In this document: piece after piece, positions 53,030 through 64,000 of the stretch
How the letters are laid out: each line of letters starts with the position of its first letter
Numbering within the stretch: the stretch's first letter is position 1
Assembly: GCF_046506625.1 (NCBI RefSeq)
Contig: NZ_JBKFFP010000005.1
Coordinates: 124,001-188,000 of the forward strand
DNA: 64,000 nt
Direction of reading: 5' to 3'
From: Zhengella sedimenti
GTDB lineage: Bacteria; Pseudomonadota; Alphaproteobacteria; Rhizobiales; Rhizobiaceae
Translations under genes and position numbers: made by a program
The notes under the pieces: model-generated
Seen by the model: the letters and a program-made list of their open reading frames with translations, nothing else
Databases searched by the model: none
Told to the model about the DNA's origin: nothing

Positions 53030-54070
53030 TCAGCTCTGCGGGCCGTCATCCAGACCAACCCGGTCGACCATTTCGGAGGCAGCCTTGCGCTGTTTCGCGA
53101 TATCCGTGAGCGGCAGCGTGTCCGCCTTGATTTCTCCGAATGACTGGACGATCTCGGAGGCTTCCACGCCCGGCTTGACCGGATATTCGAACACCTGCTC
53201 GGCATAGACCTGCTGGGCCTTTTCGCTGGCCAGGAACTCCATCAGCTTGATGGCGGCTTCCTTGTTGGGCGCATGCTTGGCCAGTGCCATGCCGGACACG
53301 TTCACATGGGTGCGGCCGTTTTCGAAGGTCGGGAAGATGACCTTCATCGCATTCGCCCAGTCCTTCTGCTCCGGTTCCTTCTCGTTGGTCTTCATCAGGC
53401 CGACATAGTAGGTGTTGCCAAGGCCGATGTCGCACTCGCCCGAATAGATGGCCTTGGCCTGGGCGCGGTCATTGCCTTCCGGCTTGCGGGCCAGGTTGTC
53501 GCGCAGGCCCTTCATCCACTCTTCGGTCTTCTCCGCACCCTCATGGGCGATCATCGCGGCGAACAGGCCGATATTGTAGTCGTGCTGGCCGGTACGCATG
53601 CAGATGCGGCCCTTGAACTTCGGGTCGGCGAGGTCGGCATAGGCCAGTTCGTCCTCCGCCACGCGCTCCTTCGAGGCATAGACGACGCGGCCGCGCTGCG
53701 TGAGGCCGAACCAGTTGCCTTCCGGATCGCGAAATTCGGCCGGGATGTGAGCGTTGATCTCTTCGCTGTTCACCGGCTGGGTGATGCCGGCTTCCTTGGC
53801 CTTGGTCAGGCGCGAGATGTCGACGGTCAGGATCACGTCGGCGGGCGAGTTCTGGCCTTCCGCCGCGATGCGTTCCTCAAGACCCTTGTCGAGGAAGAGA
53901 AGCTGCGTCTCGATGCCGGTCTGCTCGGTAAAGGCGTCGAGCACGGGCTCGATCAGGTCGGGCTGGCGGTAGGAATAGATGTTGACGACGTCTTCCGCCA
54001 TTGCGGGGGCGGCAGCGAACGGCGAAAGCAGGACGGCGGTGCAAGCCAGCCGTGAGATAAGGGTCTTCAT
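53030..54070 (-). CDS. fbpA: Ferric iron ABC transporter substrate-binding protein (FbpA/FutA type)
   Basis: Periplasmic iron-binding protein of 346 residues from ATG 54070 (AGGAGA 6 bases upstream). The signal peptide (LISRLACTAVLLSPFAAAPA) ends at AMA-ED. The mature start VVNIYSYRQPDLIEPVLDAF and the double tyrosine in IGLGNTYYVGLM are the ferric-ligand pattern of FbpA/FutA. A longer in-frame start at 54148 is not supported. An Irr-type box lies upstream at 54195. Confidence 0.92.
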   Translation of the reverse strand: MKTLISRLACTAVLLSPFAAAPAMAEDVVNIYSYRQPDLIEPVLDAFTEQTGIETQLLFLDKGLEERIAAEGQNSPADVILTVDISRLTKAKEAGITQPVNSEEINAHIPAEFRDPEGNWFGLTQRGRVVYASKERVAEDELAYADLADPKFKGRICMRTGQHDYNIGLFAAMIAHEGAEKTEEWMKGLRDNLARKPEGNDRAQAKAIYSGECDIGLGNTYYVGLMKTNEKEPEQKDWANAMKVIFPTFENGRTHVNVSGMALAKHAPNKEAAIKLMEFLASEKAQQVYAEQVFEYPVKPGVEASEIVQSFGEIKADTLPLTDIAKQRKAASEMVDRVGLDDGPQS

Positions 54071-54194
54071 TCCGGTCTCCTGGGCTTCAGGGGTCAAGGC
54101 CCTGTGCTGAGGGTTTCCATGGGGCCGGCATGTCTGCCGGATGCGCACTTTCAGTGCCCCGGCCCCGGCCGGGAATCAAGGAAATCCCTGAAAG

Positions 54195-54211
54195 ACTGGA
54201 ACGTTTCTAAA
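54195..54211. promoter_or_regulatory. Candidate iron control element (Irr box) before fbpA
   Basis: On the minus strand TTTAGAA-ACG-TTCCAGT. One half matches the ICE consensus TTTAGAA-N3-TTCTAAA exactly, the other in four of seven positions. It lies 125 bp before the fbpA start, just past the end of the kinase gene. Irr regulation of iron uptake is common in rhizobia. No clear -35/-10 pair was found beside it. Confidence 0.5.
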
Positions 54212-54231
54212 CTGGAGTGGAATGATCCTGT

Positions 54232-58245
<4,014 letters not shown>

Positions 58246-58394
58246 GTCTGCGACCCTGCTTTCGCTTGTATCCGGTGTCCCGGCAGCTTTACCCTTTCTT
58301 AATAGTCCCTGGCTCCGCCACCGTCCATGTTCGACCCGGCGCGCCGGCCCGTCAAACTCCCCAAGTGGTTAATTTGCTTCCGGGAATTGTGCGC

Positions 58395-58435
58395 TGCAAA
58401 AAATATGTTGCAATGCACAAAAAGATCGCTATATT
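58395..58435 (+). promoter_or_regulatory. Phasin promoter with overlapping palindromic operator
   Basis: TTGCAA (58408-58413) and TATATT (58430-58435) are 16 bp apart and form a plausible sigma-70 promoter. An inverted repeat TGCAA-N8-TTGCA (58395-58412) overlaps the -35, and a further TGCA follows. TGC/GCA-rich palindromes are the kind of site bound by PhaR, the PHB-responsive repressor of phasin genes. Confidence 0.55.
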
Positions 58436-58488
58436 ACCCCTATCAACTCACACCGGCGAGAGCCGGTCAACATTATGAGGATCATGAT

Positions 58489-58941
58489 ATGACCAAGGCT
58501 GCAAAGACCGCTGAAACCATCGAATTCCCTGCCTTCGACGCGACCAAGGCCACCGACCAGATGCGCGCCTTCGCCGAGAAGGGCGTGGAGCAGACCCAGG
58601 AAGCCTACGCCAAGATGAAGTCGAACGCCGAAGAAGCCCAGAAGATGGTCGAGGACTCCATGGAAACCGTCAAGGGCGCTGTCCAGTCCGTTTCGCTCAA
58701 GACCATTTCGGCCATGCGCGCCAATGCCGAAGCCGGCTTCTCCCACATGGAAGCCCTGCTGGGCGTGAAGTCGCTCTCCGACTTCGTCGAACTGCAGACC
58801 GCCTTCATCCGCAAGCAGACCGAAATGGCCGCCGAGCAGGCCAAGGACGTCCAGGCCGCCGCCACCAAGGCTGCCGAAGATCTGGCCAAGCCGGCCAAGA
58901 CCGCCTTCGACAAGGCTGTCAAGGACATGAAGGCCGCCTGA
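58489..58941 (+). CDS. Phasin family protein
   Basis: A 150-residue, entirely helical, Ala/Lys/Glu-rich protein that coats polyhydroxyalkanoate granules. FDATKATDQMRAFAEKGVEQ and KSLSDFVELQTAFIRKQTEM are phasin-family segments; a heptad-like amphipathic tail follows. ATG 58489 has GAGG 8 bases upstream; longer frames upstream lack family-like sequence. A strong terminator follows at 59034. Confidence 0.93.
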   Translation: MTKAAKTAETIEFPAFDATKATDQMRAFAEKGVEQTQEAYAKMKSNAEEAQKMVEDSMETVKGAVQSVSLKTISAMRANAEAGFSHMEALLGVKSLSDFVELQTAFIRKQTEMAAEQAKDVQAAATKAAEDLAKPAKTAFDKAVKDMKAA

Positions 58942-59033
58942 GGCCGTCACGGAACTTCCCCTGCGGCCATCCTCCTCCCGGCCGCGGGGAATCGCCGGCC
59001 CGGTCCCTCCTCCCGACCGGTCGGCACGCAAAG

Positions 59034-59060
59034 AGACCGGGCCCCGTGCCCGGTCTTTTT
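59034..59060 (+). terminator. Intrinsic terminator after the phasin gene
   Basis: AGACCGGGC (59034-59042) and GCCCGGTCT (59048-59056) form a perfect 9-bp stem with loop CCCGT, then TTTT. It lies 92 bp after the phasin stop. Confidence 0.88.
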
Positions 59061-59147
59061 CGTTGGCCGCGATGGATTTCGCGCCGGATTTGTGCTTGAA
59101 ACCCGATGCGAATATGCGTATTGACGCTCCGCCGGGTCCCGGCATGT

Positions 59148-59224
59148 GCGGTTGTAGCTCAGTTGGTTAGAGCGTTGGATTGTGGCTCCAAAGGTCGGTG
59201 GTTCGAATCCACCCAACCGTACCA
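59148..59224 (+). tRNA. tRNA-His (anticodon GTG)
   Basis: A 77-base cloverleaf with encoded CCA. The acceptor GCGGTTG pairs with CAACCGT (first pair G-U), the D arm contains AGCTCAGTTGG, the anticodon loop ATTGTGG carries GTG, and the T arm contains GGTTCGAATCC. Position 73 is A, and the base before G1 is T. So the usual G-1:C73 identity element is missing, as known for alphaproteobacterial tRNA-His. Confidence 0.97.
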
Positions 59225-59339
59225 CCCCCCCGTTTCCCTTCCCGCATTGCCTGCCACCGCGCCATCCGCTTGACCGGTATTTGTCCGGCTGACAATCAGG
59301 TCGCCGGGTCCGCGCAGGGACTGACAGGGGAGGGGCGCT

Positions 59340-60032
59340 GTGTCCGGCCGCAAAGACCGCCTTGTGATTTTCGATTGCGACGGCGTGCTGGTCGACAGCG
59401 AGCCGATCTCGATCGCCGTCCTCAAGGAGATCATTGCCGAGGCCGGCGCGGACATCCCGCTCGGCGAGGCTTACAGGCGCTTTCTCGGCCGTTCGATCAA
59501 GTCCATCGTCGCCGACCTTGCGGCCGGCAATGGCCTGGCGGTGACCGATCTTCACCTGGAGACGATGCGCGAGCGCCTCTATGCGCGCTTCCGGGGCGAG
59601 TTGAAACCCGTCGGGGGAATTGCCGAGACGCTGGCCGCGCTCGACCGGCCGTTCTGCGTGGCATCGTCCAGCCAGCCCGAGCGCATCCGCCTGTCGCTGG
59701 GCATAACCGGTCTGCTGGACCGGTTCGAGCCGAACGTCTTCAGTTCCACCATGGTCGCGCGCGGCAAGCCCGCGCCGGATCTCTTCCTTCATGCGGCCGG
59801 TGCGATGGGCGTGGCGCCTGCACGCTGTGTCGTCGTGGAGGACAGCCCGGCGGGCATCGCCGCGGCCCGCAGCGCAGGGATGCAGGTGGCCGCCTTCACC
59901 GGCGGTTCCCATGTCGGGCCCGCCGGGCTTGCATCCGTCATTACAGAGCTTGAACCTGACGCTGTCTTCGCGAACATGCGCGAACTGCCATCGATTCTGG
60001 CGCGGCTGGACGGGAAGAAGCTGACGTCCTGA
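59340..60032 (+). CDS. HAD-superfamily hydrolase (beta-phosphoglucomutase-like)
   Basis: A 230-residue HAD subfamily IA enzyme with a GTG start behind GGAGGGG. Motif I is VIFDCDGVLVDSEPIS, where the second Asp can act as general acid. The cap domain follows, then CVASSSQPER (motif II), KPAPDLF and VVEDSPAGIAAARSAGM (motifs III/IV). It resembles YniC/beta-phosphoglucomutase-type sugar-phosphate phosphatases; the substrate is unknown. It is separate from the cbb gph. Confidence 0.87.
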   Translation: MSGRKDRLVIFDCDGVLVDSEPISIAVLKEIIAEAGADIPLGEAYRRFLGRSIKSIVADLAAGNGLAVTDLHLETMRERLYARFRGELKPVGGIAETLAALDRPFCVASSSQPERIRLSLGITGLLDRFEPNVFSSTMVARGKPAPDLFLHAAGAMGVAPARCVVVEDSPAGIAAARSAGMQVAAFTGGSHVGPAGLASVITELEPDAVFANMRELPSILARLDGKKLTS

Positions 60033-60121
60033 TGAGCGGCTCCGCGTCGACCGGATGCTCCGGCGAATGTGCGCCCACCGCCGCGAATCGTTGCCGCTCT
60101 GACCGGCCGCCGGACCGGCAA

Positions 60122-61570
60122 TCAGAACAGTTCGCCCTGGCCTTTTGCCTGCTGTGCGGTCCGTGCCGCGCCCTTCCGCTTGCCGGTTGGTCCGGAAGGG
60201 GTGGTGCTGCCTCCGGCCGGGCCCACGGCAGCCGCCAGAAGCTGGCCGTCCTGGAACTCGATCGCCAGAGGATCGCCCGGCCGGATGCCCGCCGCGCGCG
60301 GCAGCGGTCTGCCCTCGGCGTCGCGCACCAGCGCGAAACCACGCTCAAGCGTGCCCTGGTAGGAGAAGGACCGCAGCAGGCGCCCGGCCTGCTCCAGCTG
60401 TCCGGACCGCCGCTCCAGTGACGCCGTGACCAGGCGCGGCAGCGCGGTATCAAGGCGTTTGAGGTCGCGGCGCGCCTGCGTGAAGCGGGCATCGAGCGCC
60501 TGAGGTCGCAAACGCACCGAAATCCGGTCGTAGCCCGCCTTCTTGCGTTCCACATGCACCCTTAGCATGCGCGACAGGTTGATGGCGGCCTCGTCGAAGC
60601 GCCGCCGCGGCAGAGCAAGCAACTGGTCCGCCTGGGGCAGGGCGCGTGCGGCAGCGCGTACCGCCTCGCGCTTGCGGTCCATGGAACGCCGCATGGCGCC
60701 GGACAACCGTGCCGAAAGGTTCGCCAGCGCGGCTTCAAGGTCGGCCTTCACCGGCACGGCCATTTCGGCTGCGCCCGTCGGCGTCGGCGCGCGCATGTCG
60801 GCGGCAAGGTCGATCAGCGTCCAGTCCGTTTCGTGACCGACGGCCGAGATCAGCGGGATGGCCGAGGCAGCTGCCGCGCGCACCACGTCCTCGTCGTTGA
60901 ACCCCCAAAGGTCTTCCAGGCTGCCGCCGCCGCGCGCCACGATGATGAGGTCCGGCCGCGCCACCGGCCCACCCGGCGCAAGCGCGTTGAAACCGGCAAT
61001 CGCGCGCGCCACTTCCGCCCCGCAGGTGTCACCCTGGACCCGCACCGGCCAGACGATCAGATGGACCGGATACCGGTCGGCGATGCGGTGGATGATGTCG
61101 CGGATCACCGCGCCGGTCGGCGAGGTGACGACGCCGATGACGCGCGGCAGCGACGGCAGCGGCCGCTTGCGCGCCGGGTCGAAAAGCCCCTCGCCGGCCA
61201 GCTTGCGCTTGCGCTCCTCCAGCAGTGCCATGAGCGCGCCGGCCCCGGCCGGTTCCAGCGTCTCGATCACGATCTGGTATTTCGACGAACCGGGATAGGT
61301 GGTCAGCTTGCCGGTCGCGATCACCTCCATGCCTTCTTCCGGCTTGAAGCGCAGCCGCTGGAAACTGCCGCGCCAGATGACCGCCTCGATGCGCGCGCGC
61401 TCGTCCTTGAGCGCGAAATAGGCATGGCCCGAGGCATGCGGTCCGCGATAGCCCGACACCTCGCCGCGAACGCGCACATGGCCGAAGGCATCCTCGACCA
61501 CGCGTTTAAGCGCGCCGGAAATTTCCGAGACCGTGAACTCGGCCGCGTTGGATGATGATTCGTCTGCCAT
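60122..61570 (-). CDS. xseA: Exodeoxyribonuclease VII large subunit
   Basis: Large subunit of the single-strand exonuclease, 482 residues. The N-terminal OB fold (VRVRGEVSGYRGPHASGHAYFALKDE) is followed by the catalytic region (GVVTSPTGAVIRDI, IIVARGGGSLEDLW, SAVGHETDWTLIDLAADMRAPTPT) and a long helical tail. The last 40 residues are Gly/Lys-rich. The small subunit XseB is not in the window. Confidence 0.96.
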   Translation of the reverse strand: MADESSSNAAEFTVSEISGALKRVVEDAFGHVRVRGEVSGYRGPHASGHAYFALKDERARIEAVIWRGSFQRLRFKPEEGMEVIATGKLTTYPGSSKYQIVIETLEPAGAGALMALLEERKRKLAGEGLFDPARKRPLPSLPRVIGVVTSPTGAVIRDIIHRIADRYPVHLIVWPVRVQGDTCGAEVARAIAGFNALAPGGPVARPDLIIVARGGGSLEDLWGFNDEDVVRAAAASAIPLISAVGHETDWTLIDLAADMRAPTPTGAAEMAVPVKADLEAALANLSARLSGAMRRSMDRKREAVRAAARALPQADQLLALPRRRFDEAAINLSRMLRVHVERKKAGYDRISVRLRPQALDARFTQARRDLKRLDTALPRLVTASLERRSGQLEQAGRLLRSFSYQGTLERGFALVRDAEGRPLPRAAGIRPGDPLAIEFQDGQLLAAAVGPAGGSTTPSGPTGKRKGAARTAQQAKGQGELF

Positions 61571-61623
61571 CGCCGCATTGGGCTTCGGCAGGGGGGCCGA
61601 GTCAACAGGCCCTCGCCGGATGC

Positions 61624-62583
61624 CTACCAGCCGGCCAGCATGTGACCGGGCCGCAGGCGCGGCGTGCGCATGCCGCCATTCGCCACCGGCAGGTCGGGCG
61701 CCGCCAGTCCCAGCGCGCCCGGAACCGACAGGTTGTCGAGGCTCTCGGAGATGTGCCTGGCCAGCGCATCGACCAGCGCCGGGTGACGGGTGCGCCCGCG
61801 CAGGATGGCGATGCCCGTTTCACCCAGCGACAGGAAGCCGTCGGCTTCGCCCAGCACCCGCATGCCGGGACGCAGCGCGCATTCGGGCAGCAGCGACACC
61901 GCCTGGCCGGACAACACCGCCGCCGCGATCACCGTTGCCGACCAGCTGTTGAAGATGAACCTGTGTTCCCGGCCCATGGCGTCCAGCACTTCCACTGCCC
62001 GCTGCCGCCACTTGCAGGACGGCCGCCCGGCCGCCAGCGGCAGGACCGGCTCCTCATGCGTGGCATGGGCGGCGGACGTCACCCAGAGCAGCGGCTCGCG
62101 GCGCACGATTTCCATGCTCCCGTCACCCTCGGTCTGCGAGATGAGCGCGATGTCGAGATGCCCGCGCCTGACATGCTCGATCAGCCCGTAGGTCGGCTCG
62201 CACATGACCGTCAGTTCGACCTTCGGATTGGAGCGCGTGAAGCGTCCGACGATCTCCGGCAGGAAACGCTCGGCATAGTCGTCCGGCACGCCGATGCGCA
62301 CATGGCCCTGCAACTGGCTGTCGTCGAAGGCGGCCAGCGTCTCGTTGTTGAGCTGGACCAGCCGGCGGGCATAGGCGGTGAGCCGTTCGCCGTCTTCGGT
62401 CAGCCGGTTCATCCGCCCGTCCTTCTCGAAAAGCGGCTTGCCGACACGCTCCTCCAGCTTTCGCATCTGCATCGACACCGCCGATTGCGTGCGATGGACG
62501 ATCTGCGACGCCTCGGTGAAGGAGCCGGTTTCGGCGATGGCGAGGAAGGTGCGGAGCTGGTCGAGATCGAGCGCGGCAGCCAT
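61624..62583 (-). CDS. LysR-family transcriptional regulator
   Basis: A 319-residue regulator. The winged HTH is LDQLRTFLAIAETGSFTEAS then TQSAVSMQMRKLEERVG, near 8-48. The substrate-binding-like effector domain is about 95-300. It is divergent from the DUF1127 gene, with a near-perfect dyad in the shared region (62616-62641). The effector is unknown. Confidence 0.93.
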   Translation of the reverse strand: MAAALDLDQLRTFLAIAETGSFTEASQIVHRTQSAVSMQMRKLEERVGKPLFEKDGRMNRLTEDGERLTAYARRLVQLNNETLAAFDDSQLQGHVRIGVPDDYAERFLPEIVGRFTRSNPKVELTVMCEPTYGLIEHVRRGHLDIALISQTEGDGSMEIVRREPLLWVTSAAHATHEEPVLPLAAGRPSCKWRQRAVEVLDAMGREHRFIFNSWSATVIAAAVLSGQAVSLLPECALRPGMRVLGEADGFLSLGETGIAILRGRTRHPALVDALARHISESLDNLSVPGALGLAAPDLPVANGGMRTPRLRPGHMLAGW

Positions 62584-62615
62584 GGCGTGATCCTATCAAT
62601 GAAGTTGAAGGGTAA

Positions 62616-62641
62616 GATTAGAAACATTCGTTCGACTAATC
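62616..62641. promoter_or_regulatory. Dyad symmetry between lysR and the DUF1127 gene
   Basis: GATTAG (62616-62621) and CTAATC (62636-62641) are perfect inverted arms with a 14-bp spacer, 33 bp upstream of the LysR start. The layout (divergent genes, AT-rich dyad) is that of a LysR-type operator. Confidence 0.5.
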
Positions 62642-62765
62642 AATCGCTGCAGTGCATGCTGTGCATATTCCGGAATGGCCGGTGCACACCGGCGTCGCGG
62701 GCCTTGGGTCCGCGCGCTCCATGCACTGCTGCCGTTTTTCCGGTCACCGCAAAGGAGCCCTGAAA

Positions 62766-63059
62766 ATGACCGCCCTGCTTCACCCTGCCCATGCTTCCAC
62801 CCGCCTGGCCGCCCTGACCGGCGTTGCCGCCCGTGCCGGTGCGGCCATGGCGGCGGTGTTCCGTATCTGGCGCAATCGCACCTGCCTTGGCGAACTGGCC
62901 ACGCTGACCGACCGTCAACTGGCCGACATGGGCATCACACGCGGCGATCTCTTCGATGCCCGTGGCAGCCGCTGGACCGAAGACCCGACGCGCCGCCTTC
63001 GCATGTTGCGCGACGAACGCCTCACGGACGCCGAATTGGCCGCGCGCCACATTCACTGA
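62766..63059 (+). CDS. DUF1127 domain protein
   Basis: A 97-residue protein. The DUF1127 (YjiS-like) motif is at about 36-62: WRNRTCLGELATLTDRQLADMGITRGDL. The Arg-rich tail RRLRMLRDERLTDAELAARH follows. ATG 62766 has AAAGGAG 8 bases upstream; the longer frame from 62652 is unlikely. Small DUF1127 proteins in rhizobia are linked to RNA turnover and stress or phosphate metabolism. Divergent from a LysR regulator that may control it. Confidence 0.88.
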   Translation: MTALLHPAHASTRLAALTGVAARAGAAMAAVFRIWRNRTCLGELATLTDRQLADMGITRGDLFDARGSRWTEDPTRRLRMLRDERLTDAELAARHIH

Positions 63060-63136
63060 TCCCGAACCCCTTGCCGCGGGCGCTGCGTGTCCCCCATGGC
63101 CGCAGGCCGGATCCCCTCCGGCAGCCCCGCGCACCT

Positions 63137-63169
63137 GACCCGGCCGTGCCCCCGCGGCCGGGTCTTTTT
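63137..63169 (+). terminator. Intrinsic terminator after the DUF1127 gene
   Basis: GACCCGGCCG (63137-63146) and CGGCCGGGTC (63155-63164) form a perfect 10-bp stem with an 8-base loop, then TTTTT. It lies 77 bp after the stop and 20 bp before the end of the convergent gene. Confidence 0.9.
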
Positions 63170-63189
63170 CGTGCGCCGGCGGCCGCCGT

Positions 63190-64000
63190 TCAGCGCTGGC
63201 GGTCCATGCCCTTCAGGAACTGGTCGAAAATGCTCTCGACATTGCGCTGGTAATCGTCGCGCGCGCGGCGCCCGCTTTCGAACATCTCGCCGAAGATCTC
63301 GTCATACGGATTGGACGCCTTGCCCGACGTCTCGCTCGCGCCGCCGCCGCGACCTTCAGGCTGCCTATTTCCGGCCGTGCCGGCACCCTGGGCGCTGCGC
63401 AGGAAATCCTCGAAAATGCGTCCCAGCGGATTGTCGGCCATCGGGTTCTGCGGCCGTTGCTGCGCCTGCGGCTGTTGCAGGCCGCCGCCAAGCATCCCTT
63501 CGAGCATCTTGCCGAACGGGTTGTCGAACGGGTTCTGGGGCTCCGCGCGCGGTGTGCGATGCTGCTGCTGCCCGCGTGTCCACATGTCCGTGCCCTGGCG
63601 CATCATCTGCTCGATGATCTCGCCGAGCGGATTGCCGCCCGCGCCGAAGGCATTGGCGCCAAAGCCGCCCGGTTGCGCCGTCTGTCCGGTCGACTGACGG
63701 TAGAGCCCGCCCATGATCAGGTTGGCGAGAACGGGAAGCATCTGCTTGTAGATCTCCTGGCCGATCCCCGTCGCCGCTTCCGCCTGCCTGGCGATGGCGC
63801 GGCTGACCTCGGGCGAGCCGAACAGGTGGCCGAGAATGCCGTTGCCGTTCTGCACGCCCTGCGGCTGGAAGGCCGCCTGCATGTCCTCCCAGTAGCGGGC
63901 ATGCTGGCCGGTCGCCAGCGCATTGAGGAAATTCGCCACGCCGAAGGGATCGGAGGCGTTGCGCTTGAGCCCTTCCGAAAAGGCCGGCATCAGCGCTTCC
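63190..64000 (-). CDS. DUF937-like low-complexity protein, 5'-truncated by window edge
   Basis: At least 270 residues are visible and the frame is open at the right edge (EAL before MPAFSEGLKRN), so the true start is probably beyond the window. FGVANFLNALATGQH and NGNGILGHLFGSPEVSRAIARQAE fit the DUF937 pattern of a helical bundle (VLPVLANLIMGGL). Beyond about residue 105 it is Gly/Gln/Pro/Asn-rich with NPFDNPFGKMLEGML and NPLGRIFEDFL repeats. The end DEIFGEMFESGRRARDDYQR is charged. Function unknown. Confidence 0.78.
   Translation of the reverse strand, partial: EALMPAFSEGLKRNASDPFGVANFLNALATGQHARYWEDMQAAFQPQGVQNGNGILGHLFGSPEVSRAIARQAEAATGIGQEIYKQMLPVLANLIMGGLYRQSTGQTAQPGGFGANAFGAGGNPLGEIIEQMMRQGTDMWTRGQQQHRTPRAEPQNPFDNPFGKMLEGMLGGGLQQPQAQQRPQNPMADNPLGRIFEDFLRSAQGAGTAGNRQPEGRGGGASETSGKASNPYDEIFGEMFESGRRARDDYQRNVESIFDQFLKGMDRQR

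Overview
The window is a dense, high-GC bacterial chromosome or chromid segment. It is best read as an alphaproteobacterium of the order Hyphomicrobiales (rhizobial group). The evidence is a red-type (form IC) RuBisCO with CbbX, a tRNA-His with A73 and no G-1, a PdhS/CbrA-like histidine kinase, an Irr/ICE-like site before an iron transporter, an ScfR-type regulator, DUF1127 and phasin genes, and a tandem glycine riboswitch on gcvT. The genus cannot be named from this sequence. No phage, insertion sequence, CRISPR array or rRNA was seen.

Region 1 (1-10153, + strand) is a Calvin-Benson-Bassham operon: fbp (5' end cut by the window), prk, tkt, an odd stand-alone phosphoglycerate-kinase N-domain gene, class II fba, cbbL, cbbS, cbbX, rpe, a thioredoxin-like gene and phosphoglycolate phosphatase. 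Facing it (10176-14781, - strand) is gcvT-gcvH-gcvP behind a tandem glycine riboswitch. CO2 fixation, 2-phosphoglycolate salvage and glycine cleavage therefore sit side by side. proC follows.

Region 2 (15685-25049) is a surface-polysaccharide cluster: an O-antigen-ligase/ExoQ-like membrane protein, four glycosyltransferase or glycosyltransferase-like proteins, a flippase, and a GumC-like chain-length protein with an unusual Pro-rich tail and no kinase domain. folD and a coiled-coil membrane protein follow.

Region 3 (26896-30918, - strand) is the oxidative Entner-Doudoroff set zwf-pgl-edd. Across a divergent promoter region lies an ALDH-SDR-long-KASIII operon (31100-34495). It ends at four tandem copies of a 102-bp hairpin repeat that begins inside the 3' end of the next, convergent gene.

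Region 4 (34931-46640) is a polyamine island: a PuuB-like oxidase, two PuuA-like glutamine-synthetase-family ligases and a potFGHI-like ABC transporter. It is interleaved with a pseudo-receiver protein, a small conserved protein, an ScfR-type regulator and a ferric-reductase-like membrane protein.

Region 5 (46647-64000) holds a small membrane protein, an AsmA-like protein, acetoacetyl-CoA synthetase, an FbpAB-type ferric transporter (no ATPase in the window), a 1337-residue PAS histidine kinase, a phasin, tRNA-His, a HAD hydrolase, xseA, a LysR regulator divergent from a DUF1127 gene, and a DUF937-like protein cut by the window end.

The strongest candidate for something undescribed is the truncated, degenerate PGK-N-domain gene translationally coupled to transketolase inside the cbb operon. 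Next come the 102-bp repeat array and the pseudo-receiver.
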